From Cephalotrichum gorgonifer (Eukaryota; Ascomycota; Sordariomycetes; Microascales; Microascaceae), in the NCBI GenBank assembly GCA_900312665.1, contig ONZQ02000005.1, positions 356,128 through 420,127 on the forward strand: a DNA stretch of 64,000 nt. The letters run 5' to 3'. Below, piece after piece: positions 35,001 through 45,707 of this stretch. A program made the position numbers and the translations under genes. Below the pieces are notes generated by a model. It searched no databases, was not told where the DNA came from, and saw nothing but the letters and a program-made list of their open reading frames with translations. Numbering within the stretch: position 1 is the first letter of the stretch; every line of letters begins with the position of its first letter.

Positions 35001-36340
35001 CCCACAATGCTCCTCCCTTGTCCCCTGCTCCTTCCTGCCCTGACCCCTGCCACCCGAGCTAAATATTGTCAATACTCACCCAATACTTGCCTAACGCAGC
35101 CCGACTCTTTGTAGCGCCGCATAAACTTGTGTCTCGGGCTTGGACCAACCCACCCCCTTCTATCGCGCCCCGTGTTCCCCGGTCTGCAACCCAGGTTCGC
35201 TCCCAGTCCCTCGTGCTTCCGAGTAAAAGTTTGGTTTGCCCTGATACAGGCGATGCTGGGACCCACCGTTCCGTTCCCACGGTTGTCTCGCACGAAATAC
35301 GGGCGTAAATCACCCTCGGCTCAGACGCTTGGCGCGATCTAAGCGGCCCACCATCCCGAGATACTTGTACTACACGTATCTATGGTTCGTGTTCGGCCTC
35401 GAATCCTACCTTGACCCCGCGGCCGAAGAAGAAGAAGGAAGGGACAGTGAGAGAGAGAAAAAAAGCACTCTTTGTCAGACTGCAACAATGCGAAGGACCT
35501 TTGCTTTGTGCGACTCCCCTCGCCCGGCTCCTTCCTTTCTAGGACTCCTTACCGGAGTGTGGAAGTGTCACAGGGGAGTCAAGGATAATGACAACCTGAT
35601 ATCCATCTCTGCCTCGATCTGTCTCAAGTGTCTCTCTGGATTCACCACTGACACTCCCGAGGAAAATCTCCGGTCCACGCACGCCAGCCACGAAATCAAA
35701 CCTGGCGCCCGATCCCAGACTCTCGTGCGCCTCTCCCCGCTCCTGAAATCTCCTCCTCTGAGCCATCATTCCCGGAAGGGAATCAATAGTTCGGCCCTGT
35801 GCATACTACAACGCAGCGCCAAGCCTGGGTCCCGCTTCTCCACCCCGGTTGCGGCACCGTTTTCCTCAGCCCTTTCCGAGTTGGGGAATTATTCATGGGT
35901 TCTCCTTCATTCTGCATGCCCTTCATTCGTTGTCGCCAGCGACGTCTGGCAATGAGGCGCTTCGCCATCCCATGTTCCCAAACGAAAAATGCTGCCCATT
36001 CTCAGGGGCGCTTGGCCCTGGAATCGTCCTTGTTGATGGCTTGCTCGACCACCCAGGGCCCATTCACCCCCCTTGGCACCGCTTATGCCCTTCCGATTCT
36101 TTAGCCCCGTCAAGTAGCATCTTACCTATTTGAGGCCCGTAGGGCCGTGGTCGCATACCTACCCTCTCCCTCCCGGTCTTGACTCTGCCACCCCTTCTTT
36201 TCCCGATTTCATTTTGGTCTTTGGACAGCAAGTGTCCGGTTCCTAGACTAGTCACTCGTTTAGACTCTAGGCCACTCGTTCATTTCGTTTCGCCTTTTTC
36301 TTTCCTACCTTTCTCTTGTCGCTGGGCTCACCAACAAAAG
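32072..36340. promoter_or_regulatory. 4.3-kb divergent spacer between ega3 and agd3
   Basis: No gene recognised. TACTCGTA/TACGAGTA words occur at 32501, 32800 and 33550, with near matches between. The last 250 bp before agd3 are pyrimidine-rich, a usual fungal transcription-start context. An open frame at 35329-35955 begins at TTG and lacks the codon bias of real genes. Confidence 0.5.
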
Positions 36341-38986
36341 ATGCGCTTCTCACTCCGCGCCCTCGGCGCCCTCGGGTCGCTCGTCGCGCTCTGTGCGCCG
36401 ACAGTGAACGCCTGCATCAGGACCGTTGATGGCAAGATCCTCGTGCTCGCCAGGACCGCCGGCGAGGCTAAGATGGCTGCCGCCGGTCTCGAGGGGTACG
36501 GCATCACCTATGAGGCCGTTGGCGTCCCGCAGGAGGGCTTCACGCTCCCGCAGCTCAACTCGTCGGCCTCTCTCGGGAACTATGGCGGCATCGTCATCCT
36601 GTCCGAGGTCTCTTACCAGTACTCCGACGGTTGGCGCAGCGCCCTCACCGAGACGCAACTCCAGACGCTGTACACCTACCAGACTGACTTTGGCGTCCGC
36701 ATGGTCCGTCTCGACGTCTACCCGACTGCGGCATTCGGTAAGTTGTCGTCGACTTAGGCACCCTCTTATACGTGGATTAAGATTCGATCCACCCAGGAAG
36801 GGGTGGATTCATTTATTTAGCCGTGGAATGTTCTACTGACGCGCGGGGGTACTTTAGGCGCGACACCTGCTGGGTCTGACGGATGCTGTGCTGCCGGGGT
36901 TGACCAGCCGATCTCCATCACCGACGACTCCGACTTCCCGACCGCCAACCTCAAGACGTGAGTTGAGCCCCCGGCCGATGAGGCTACACCCCCACTTTCT
37001 TCTTTTATTTGGAATTAACATGCGATGTCATCAGCGGGGCCGGAGTCTCAACCGTTGGTCTTTGGCACATTCCCAGCACGATCGTCGACACGACGATCGC
37101 GAAGGAATTTGCCCAGTTCGCGCCTTCGGGATCGTTCTCCTCGCCCACCACTGCTGGTGTGATCAACACTTTTGGAACCCGTCAACAGATGGTCTTCTTC
37201 ATCAGCTGGGCAACCGATTGGGCCATCTCTTCCAACTACCTGCAGCACGCCTGGATCCACTGGGTAACCCGCGGTGTCTGTAAGTGGCCCATCCAAACCC
37301 CGCGATACAACTTTCTTTGCCGATCTCCCGGTCGCTAACAGTTTTCCCACGCAATCTAGTCTCCGGAAAGCGCAAGATCTACCTCGGCACCCAGGTCGAC
37401 GATGTCCACCTCGCCACCGAGATCTACTATCCCAGTGGCAACGAGTTCAGGATCCGGACCGCGGACCTCGACGCCCACGTGAGCTGGATGGCCGACATCA
37501 ACACTCGTCTCCCCGCCGGCTCCGAGTACTTCGTGGAGCTGGCGCACAACGGCAACGGCGCTATCGAGGCTGCCACCGCCGACAGCATCCCGAACCCCCC
37601 CTGCAACCCTAACACCCCCGTCTGGTACGACGAGATTCCCGAGGTCGCCCACGAGTGGAAGAAGCCCTTGGGCACTGGAATCGACTACTGGCCCTCGTCG
37701 TGGACCACCTACCCATGGGCTCAGCAGTGCCCTGCCAGCGACCCCTTCGCCTCGTGGTTCCTCAACGCCGCGAACCGCAACAAGTTCGCCCACGTCTCGC
37801 ACACCTTCACTCACGAGGAGATGAACAATGCCACGTACCACGACGCCGTGCTCGAGATCCAGTTCAACCAGGCTTGGCTCACGCAGATGGGTTACACGAG
37901 CGCGACGCACTGGTCCCCCCACGGCATCGTGCCCCCCGCCATCACCGGTCTCTATAACGGGGACGCCATCAGGGCATGGATGGAGAACGGCATCAATTTT
38001 GTCGTTGGCGACAACACCCGCTCTGCTCTGCGGAACCCTGTAAGTCCTATTTTCATACCTGACCCCATCGACTTTGAGTCTAAATCTGACCCGTACATCA
38101 GGAAAGCACGTACTGGCCCCTGATCACCAACGAGGCCACCCATGGCCATGCCGGCCTCGTCGTCGTTCCGCGCTGGGGTAAGGAGTCCTCCTAAGAAGAC
38201 ACTCTCAATGTTCGGATGCTAACTGGCCCAAGCTACGACCATCTACTACAACTGCGACACCCCTGAGTGCACCTACCAGGAATGGGCCGACACCTCGGCT
38301 GGCAGCGGAGGCTTCACTAACCTCCTCCGTGACGCGAAGGAGACCAACACGCGCTACCTGCTGCAGCTGCATCCCGACCCGTTCATGTTCCACCAGGCCA
38401 ACATGCGCCAGGATGTAAGACACCTTTCTACACGGGATCAAACACAACTTGTCGCCGCGAAGAGGCTAACTTACATGTGCAGGATATGCCCGTGTTCACC
38501 GTCGGCCCGGTGACCCAGAAGATGTCGCTCCTCCAGATCTGGACCGAGACTGTCACGCAGGAGCTGACCCGTCTCACCGACTGGCCCATCCGCACCCTGA
38601 AGCACGATGACATTGCGCAGCTGTTCCTCGACCGCAAGGCACTTGAGTAAGCTTCTCCACACCTGCCATACAGTCCCCCATCCCCTCTCACATCCGGTCC
38701 CATGAACTTGTCTTGATCCACAATTTACTGATTCGTTACAAACAGCCAATGCCACCCCAAGATCGAGTACATCTTCTCCACGGACACCCAGACCATCACG
38801 GGCGTCAACGTCCACGCCGACGGCGACTCGTGCGGGGTCCCCGTCCCCGTCACTCTCGCCGGCGCCGCCACCGCGTCGAGCGGCGGCGTGGTGATTGACC
38901 AGGTCGGCAGCGAGCCCATCGTCGCGTGGACGTCGCTGTCGGGGTCCGCCGTTTCGCTCACCTTCAACTCCCCTATTCCTGTTTAG
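36341..38986 (+). CDS. agd3: Secreted galactosaminogalactan deacetylase, CE18
   Basis: Removes acetyl groups from GalNAc in GAG, making the polymer cationic and adhesive. Eight exons join in frame: 36341-36737, 36858-36957, 37035-37279, 37360-38039, 38102-38177, 38233-38414, 38483-38646 and 38746-38986. They give 694 residues. A signal peptide (MRFSLRALGALGSLVALCAP) ends near the first Cys. Exon 4 carries the deacetylase metal site: Asp-Asp and His in QVDDVHLATE, and the paired His of HTFTHEEMNNA. The C-terminal part after KIEYIFSTDTQT looks like a small beta-rich domain. The order uge3-sph3-ega3-agd3 matches what I recall for A. fumigatus. The start is the only Met ahead of the signal peptide. 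The assignment to the Agd3 family is strong. Confidence 0.92.
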
Positions 38987-41900
38987 ATAGAGAAAGTGTT
39001 CAAAATCGCGATACGCACTTGGGGGTAAAGAAGGCTTAGTATGGTGTGTAGTGTTGTAGGGAAGGGGGCGCGGGGGGGATTGATTTTCGTGAAAAGGCTA
39101 AATGATCCCCCTCTCCCCTCTTGGAAGTAATATATTAATCTACGTCAACATTCTCATGTGCTATGTTTTTCTTTCATTGTTTCCTGTCCCAGTAATTTGA
39201 TCCATTTGAGCTTGAAGGGGCAATGGGTGGTGCCCGACGCGGTGGGTCTTAATGCCGTTTCGATGGAGTGGGATACCGTCAAGTCTCCAGGGTGGGCGGG
39301 CGGAAAGTACACAAGCGAGGAACTCTTTGCGTATTCGGGGGGCCCCTGCGGGCAAAAGACGGATGGATCTCCTTTTGAACCTGAGGTGAATTACCAAACC
39401 AAGTCGTGTACGTTAAGGTCCTTCGGCTCGACGGCGGGAGAGGAGGGATGCAACTCTGGGGGTGAGGGTGGGCTGGGATACAGCTTGATACGTCGACCTT
39501 GGGCTTTTCGCTGGATGCTGACACATTTACTCGTGGCGAGGAGGCCGGCGGTGTACTGGCTACAACGACGTGGTGGGGTTTGGGGTCGTGTCGGGCGAGA
39601 TGAGATCCGAGGTCTTGCTGTCTTAATAAGGGGACAGGAGGGAAGAGTGTGTGGGCATGTGTCAGTCTTCGAGGTGACTCTCGCCCAGCCGACCTTCGTG
39701 TGCTCCCCTAGTATCTGAACCCAGACCTCTGGCTATCCGTTCAAGTGGTGTTAGAATGGCAGTGAAAGGGAGGAAACATGCTGAGTGCGGGAAGCGATCT
39801 TACTTGGAAATTGGGGCTGTGTTCCATGACTGTCTCTCTGTATGTTGACCAAAGTCCTCCACGATGGATAAACGTGACTTTAGAGGTGTTCATGATACCT
39901 GAGGAAGGTCCCCCATAATATAGAAATACCCCTTCTACAAAAATGACTTCGTCTTCCCACGAGGTGACTTTTGGGGGATGTTCGCCGAGATTAAGAAGCC
40001 CTCCGAGGTTGACCTGCAGCACGCAGTGACGAAGCATTCCTCGAGCTCTCAGTTGTTTTCACTTCTTGTAGGCGCTCTTCAACATGCTGGGTGATCTTGT
40101 TAATCTGTATGGGTCACTCGCAAGGGACGAGGATCTATCCCACATCCTTTGCTTGGATCTTTGACTCAGGTGTCGGTCGAGATTGTCTCTTCCTTGTGGA
40201 CACCGGTCGTCGCGTCATCTTCACGTGCGCCAGGGGATTCCCCTTGATCCCCGTCACTGCGGGACATGGACTACAAAAACTCGATGCGCTGGAATGCGTG
40301 GCTTCAGAGCCATCCAGGACCTACGCCCATGGCTAAGGCCTGGGCTGGGCAGATGCTGCCCTCCCCGCCGGTACGCTTTGAGGGAGGATGAATCGAGTGT
40401 TGGAGCTGCGATCGACTGCGGCTCGGGGAATCCGAACAGGGAACGCGTGTAACTGGGGCTGGGGCCCATTTCTCCCGTCGAATGATGTTTCTGGATCCAG
40501 AATGCTTCTCCTTAGCAGTCCCCGACCGAGACGTGGTTTGTTGTTCCTCTTGGTCTAGAAGTTATTTAGGCCCAAGCCGCTCTCTGCTTGACCACACTAC
40601 ATACAAGCCAGCTGAGTTGTGAAGAACTAGAAACACATGCTTGTGAAGTAGACGCACAACAAATAATATCCACAAACGCGGTGGTAATTCCATCATGCGG
40701 CGTTATTGAGTAACCTTCATCGCTCCCACCTGGAGTTCTCCCCCCCCCCGCCCCATCTTTCCCAAAGGCGGCTTAGATTCCGCGATCTCGCTCTCGTTCT
40801 AGCCAGTCTGGGCCGTCATCCATCTGCTCTCCTTGGTGATGGCATTCTCATGGGAGTAGTAATCTCCTGCAGTCGACTTACTGATGATGATCGGTGCGTC
40901 CGCTCCCCGTGAAACGCTCACGCGATCGGTCCTCTCCACCTCTCTTCTTATTTAGACCGTGCCTGGGTCCGGATGGTTCACCAGCCTCGATGAAGGAAGC
41001 AAGGTTTGCAACGCTCCCACATCCAAGACTCCCGGAATTCTACCCATGTCATAACGTCTTAATGTGCTGAGTCGCGTTCACTCATTCTTGAAAGTAGATC
41101 CGGCCCGGGGGGGGGGGACTCGAGGACAAAGCCGAGGAGGAACCTCGCGCCTGCCAAACTCCGGGAATACTGTAGTTTCCCATGAACAACGGCGCCTTCA
41201 TATATTCCGAGGCTGTTAGTGGTAGGGTGTCATTGAGATTCCCGAGGTGGTCGATTTGGGGAATATCCCCCTCTTGAACCTCCTTGGCCCGTACGGACCC
41301 ACGAGGCCGGAGTATGCTTGTTGAGTTGTGCTCTCGGACGCGCGGCTCGTTGGTGAGTTGAGCTAGGAGTATGTCTACCTGCTTCCACAGAGCTGGACAG
41401 GAGCGTACGCCGGTCATCTGTTGCTGTTAGAGACTTCCCCTCCTCAAGAGACCACGCTTGGGTCGCTGTGTCTCTGCTGGGGTGGAAGTCTACTATTTCG
41501 ATGAGGGTGCCTTTGGAGGATGGATGCATCCTCATTCGTTATTGTCTCTTATTGTCCCTCCTGTTACACGTAGGAGGGATATTGGGGGCCGTGAAGGTGG
41601 AAACGGAACACCGGGTCCTGTCAAGTCGCTTTTCCGGCCTGGGGAAGGATTGGAAGAGGACCGCCTGTCGCATGTCCCCGCGTGGCCGCCCCTCACCTCC
41701 CCTTCCAAGTTATTGACGTATTAGACAGGGACGGATTCGACGATTACTCCGTCTCAATGCCCCGAGTATCCGGATCGCCCCGGCCACCCCGGCCACACGA
41801 CGGAAGGTGAACACCCAACCTCGGCATTTGCACCAAGGAAGTTGGGGCCAGAGTGGGCACTCTGGTTCTTGGTGGCCAAGACCGCTTCCAATCCTGTCCA

Positions 41901-42324
41901 AATGATTAACCGCGACGGCGGACGCAGGCGTCCACATGCAGTCAATGGGCCGAGTGGCACTCTCTTGAGATGCAGCGCGAGAGCGAAACCATCCTACCAT
42001 TCAGCACTCGCATAGACATCGGTTTCCAGCGAAGATCCCCGCGCCCGTTTTCTGGACTTATGAACGTTCAATTGGTGCCTGATCGAGGTCTTCGCTTTGC
42101 TTGATGGTCTTGAATTCGAGAACCTCAACGAAGAGCAAACATACAGGCGAGACCAACCTTCCAGCCTTAAGATCGCCGGTATATGCCCCATTTGTGTTCG
42201 GGTGGACCGCCCTACAGTAACAGCCGAGCGCACGAGTCCCTTGAGAACATATCCATAGCTGGCTGGACCCCGGAGAGTATAAATCTATGGACGGAAGGTC
42301 CGTAAGCTTCTCGAGCGAGATTCC

Positions 42325-42382
42325 AAGTCACCGGACCCGTCATCCCCGGCTCGGTCCGAGTATCCCCGTTGCTAGAGTGACA
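42325..42382 (+). repeat. Direct repeat copy 1 upstream of GH43
   Basis: About 58 bp with an ordered set of words: AGTCACCGGACCCG, then CATCCCCGGCTCGGTCCGAG, then TATCCCCG and AGAGTGACA. The same order is found in copy 2 about 190 bp downstream. CGGTCCG is a perfect CGG/CCG inverted pair of the kind bound by Zn2Cys6 factors (inference). Confidence 0.6.
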
Positions 42383-42510
42383 AGCCCGGGAGGCCTGTCG
42401 ACCTCTCAAACGAGATACTGTTGGCGGGTAGGTATATACGGGATCTACTGGACTAGGACCGCCATATGAGACGCCTTGTACACTTTTGGCCCAGTGGGCC
42501 TCTGGCAAAT

Positions 42511-42572
42511 ACCCAGTCACCGGTCCGAACATTCCCGTCTCGGTCCGAATATGCCCGCTTTTACAGTGACAC
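42511..42572 (+). repeat. Direct repeat copy 2 upstream of GH43
   Basis: Diverged copy of the 42325-42382 unit: AGTCACCGGTCCG, then CATTCCCGTCTCGGTCCGAA, then TATGCCCG and ACAGTGACA. It lies about 490 bp before the GH43 start codon. Word order and spacing are kept while intervening bases differ. Confidence 0.6.
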
Positions 42573-43065
42573 CTCTCCGGAAGCAGACCTTCCCCAGCCT
42601 ACTACCCAACAAAGGTCCCCGTCCCCGCCCTCGCCGCAACGCTAATACCCGAATGGAACTCAAACATTCGGGGATGAAAGGTGCCATACTTTATTCCGAG
42701 CAAGTAGTAGCCGGATTGCAGAATGAGAGGTCCAACCAATGAGGGGTAATTCGGGGGTTACCCCATACTCAGTATGAATCAGTGGTTCTGATTTGTGCGC
42801 ATTTTGCGGGGTGTGACGATGGCAAGGTAGTTTGGCAATGTACCCCACACACCTCTATATTAAATCAATTATGGCAGATCGTCCGGGGGATCGTAGGTTT
42901 ATAAGTAGATGAGAAGATCGACGAGCAGGAAGCCGGGTGATCAGATTCCGCCTAAATGCTCCAGGGGAAGGAATCTCTGGATTATACCTCCTTTATTACG
43001 AAGGAGAGCTCTTGTCTCATCATCTGCCTCAAATCTTGTACCACACACGAGCGAATCCAGGAGCC

Positions 43066-44587
43066 ATGGTCGGTACACTACTTCTGCTGCTCTCGGCGGC
43101 TGTAAGCTGCCGAGCTACACTGCAAGTTATTCCGGGGGCCACATGGACCGATGTAGGAAGCCCAACCTGCCACCGATCCCCCGTAGGACACACATTGACG
43201 AAGTTGCGTTAGACCAATACCGGGCACCACGTCCAGGCCCACGGGGCGGGCATCATCGAGGACTCGGGAAAATTCTACATGATCGGCGAGGACAAGACCG
43301 ACGGCAGCGCATTCCAGAACATCAACTGCTACTCGTCGACGAACCTTGTTGAGTGGACCTTTGAAAATGCGCTCTTGACCCAACAGCCCTCGGGCGACCT
43401 TGGCCCGAATAGGGTGGTCGAGCGACCTAAGGTCATCTATAATGACGCCACGTCCACCTATGTCATGTATCTGCACATCGATAGCAGCAACTACGGCGAG
43501 GCAAAGGTCGGAGTGGCGACTTCGGACACGGTCTGCGGGGACTACAACTACCACGGTAGCTACCGCCCATTGGGTTTTGAGTCTCGCGACATCGGATTGT
43601 TCAAGGATGACGACGGGTCCGCGTACCTCCTGACGGAAGATGTAAGTCTTTTCACATGAACTCGGAACCCGGAATTCCTCTTGGGGTACTCACATATCAG
43701 CTAGCGACCGAACGGTCTCCGGATCGACGCTCTGTCAGATGACTACCTCAACACCACGAGAAACGTGTACCTGTGGAATAGGAATATCGAGTCCCCCGCG
43801 ATATGGAAGAAGAACGGCTACTACTTCATGTTCGGTTCCCTTCTAACGGGCTGGGACCCTAACGACAACGTGAGTTATTCCCCAAGGCCATGATTCAAGA
43901 GAGGCTAATGTTGTGGTACAGGTTTACAGCTACGCAACCTCCCTATCCGGCCCGTGGTCGCCCTGGAAAGAATTTGCAGATGACGGCGCCAACACATACA
44001 GCTCCCAGACGTCGTTCATTCTCCCCTGGGGCGACTCTGCCATCTACATGGGCGACCGGTGGAAATCCTCAAACCTCATGCGCAGCACCTACGTCTGGCT
44101 GCCGCTCGAGCTAACCGGAACCACCGATATATGGCTCAAGAACCGCGTGAACTGGGTGCCCGACGCAAAGTCCCGCACCTGGGCCCCCGGACCGAGTGAG
44201 AGCCGGTACGAGGGCGAGGCCGCGACCTTATCGGGCGGGGCCGTCAAGGCAAGTTGCTCCGGGTGCAGCGGCAGCTCGGTCATCGGATACCTCGGCGGCC
44301 CGGATGCGGGCAGGCTGGAATGGACGGGCGTTAGAAGCGATGCGACGACTAGGACGACACTGCGGATCCGCCACTTGAATGGGGATAGCAAGGAGAGGCG
44401 TGCGACCGTTTCCGTCAATGGGATCGAGCAGCAGGTTGCGTTCTTGCCGAGCGAGAACATGAATACGCCAGCGAGCGCCTCCGTGCACTGCGATCTGAAG
44501 GCGGGGTCGGCCAACACTATTGTGATCTCCACGTCTGATGGGTCATGGGCACCTGACATTGACCAGGTTTTCGTCCCTCTTAGTTGA
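43066..44587 (+). CDS. Secreted GH43 exo-beta-1,3-galactanase-like enzyme with CBM35-like domain
   Basis: Likely removes galactose from beta-1,3-galactan side chains such as plant arabinogalactan proteins. Four exons, 43066-43152, 43213-43641, 43705-43869 and 43922-44587, give 448 residues. A signal peptide (VGTLLLLLSAAVSCRA) precedes the five-bladed propeller. Diagnostic segments of the GH43 galactanase subfamily are WTD-TNTGHHVQAHGAGII, GEDKTDGS, NVVERPKV-type VVERPKVIYND, and IESPAIWKKNGYY, whose Glu is the probable general acid. After about residue 320 comes a CBM35-like carbohydrate-binding module (SRYEGEAATLSGGAV to PDIDQVFVPLS). It is a plant-polysaccharide enzyme, not part of the known GAG set, though both deal with galactose polymers. 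Substrate is inferred from family only. Confidence 0.87.
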
Positions 44588-45707
44588 ACAGCCAAGGGGG
44601 CTGCCAAGGCCAGTCGTGAGCTACAGAAGATATATTAGAGACCAGGCGGGTAGCCCCGTATATCTGACTATAAGAAGTTAGGCAGTCTCCAATATATATG
44701 CTTTGAGATAAGATTGATTCTTAAGTACAAAGGCTACGCGTACCGTAAGGCTAATCTCCGATACGCCAGGTGCCTAGAACCAGTTTCACTGGCGATGAAC
44801 TGTGCTACTTGTGTGCTAGTGATGATGCTAACTAATTACAAAGTTGGGATAAGGTGGGTGGCAGCACGTTCCTTCAAGATGGAGAGGATTCATGAAGCCT
44901 AGTATTATAATGCAGGAGAACACAGCATCAAGGCTCTAGTCTCATAGAGCCAAACTCAATAGAGGGAGCTAGCAAACAACCAGAGTTTCTATTACTTCCT
45001 CCGATGCAGCACTAGAAAGAACAGGATGACCGAGCCACCCCGAGAGCTCGGACTCAGTGCTGAGAGGGACAGATCCGTTGCTCCCTCCGATGAAGGAAGA
45101 ATAGAGAGAATCCACGCCCTCCAAGTACTGACCAGCAGTCCCTCCACTTCGGCCCGCTTCCAGAAGGACGGCATACGAGAACTCGGCTCGGTGATGATAT
45201 TACCTTTCAAGATAATACCCATCCACCTCATCTTTGGCTTGCCAAACACCCAACAGGAGCAGCATGTCACCAACCTGCACGATATCTTCCCATCTCTCCA
45301 AAGAGATTTGGTTATCGGGCGGAATCCTCGCGCGTCGTGACATGGTCCGGAGCGTCTACCCGAGTTAGAGTCTCAATGGGAGCATGGAGATGGTGTCAAC
45401 ATTTCTGAGCTACGCGGGTTGCATGGTCAAAGAAATATCGATCTTCCCCCAATGTTAGACAACCTGGAACTGGGAGGTATTTAGCGGGATTGTAATTAGG
45501 GAAATAGGCTACTAGAAGAGGGGCTGCTATTTGCCAACCAATACTATGTAGTGCCTTTACGCACCGTTTCCAAGCCAGCTACCACTTCACATAATCGGCC
45601 ATAGTGGCTCGTACTGGTGTCCCGTTTATGGAAGTGCCTGTATATCCTCTCCTTTATATTTACCACCCTCAGTTACCCTCGGTTACCCTCAGTTTCACTT
45701 TCGGCGA
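44588..45707. other. Convergent 3' region, GH43 / DHA2 transporter
   Basis: About 1.1 kb between two converging genes. It is AT-richer than the coding flanks and contains no recognisable gene. A triple CAGTTACCCTC/GGTTACCCTC-like tandem lies at about 45668-45696, just past the transporter's stop codon. Confidence 0.4.

Larger units (their letters stand above)
38987..43065. other. 4-kb stretch between agd3 and the GH43 gene, no gene recognised
   Basis: Both strands contain only short open frames (under 190 codons), several starting at non-ATG codons and none with recognisable motifs. A G run lies at about 41107-41117. The region may hold decayed genes or an old mobile element, but I could not identify any. 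The GH43 promoter with its direct repeat lies at the right end. This stretch separates the GAG genes from the right-hand genes. Confidence 0.4.

Noticed and set aside
35329..35955. 208-codon plus-strand frame upstream of agd3
   Set aside because: Begins at TTG, has low-complexity and Ser-rich sequence, no family motif; probably promoter and 5' leader of agd3.
39158..39718. 186-codon plus-strand frame after agd3
   Set aside because: Starts at GTG, shows no recognisable domain, and overlaps the agd3 3' region.
40183..40340. FLVDTG peptide suggesting a retroelement aspartic protease
   Set aside because: The surrounding residues do not fit a retropepsin, and no reverse transcriptase, integrase or LTR pair is visible nearby.
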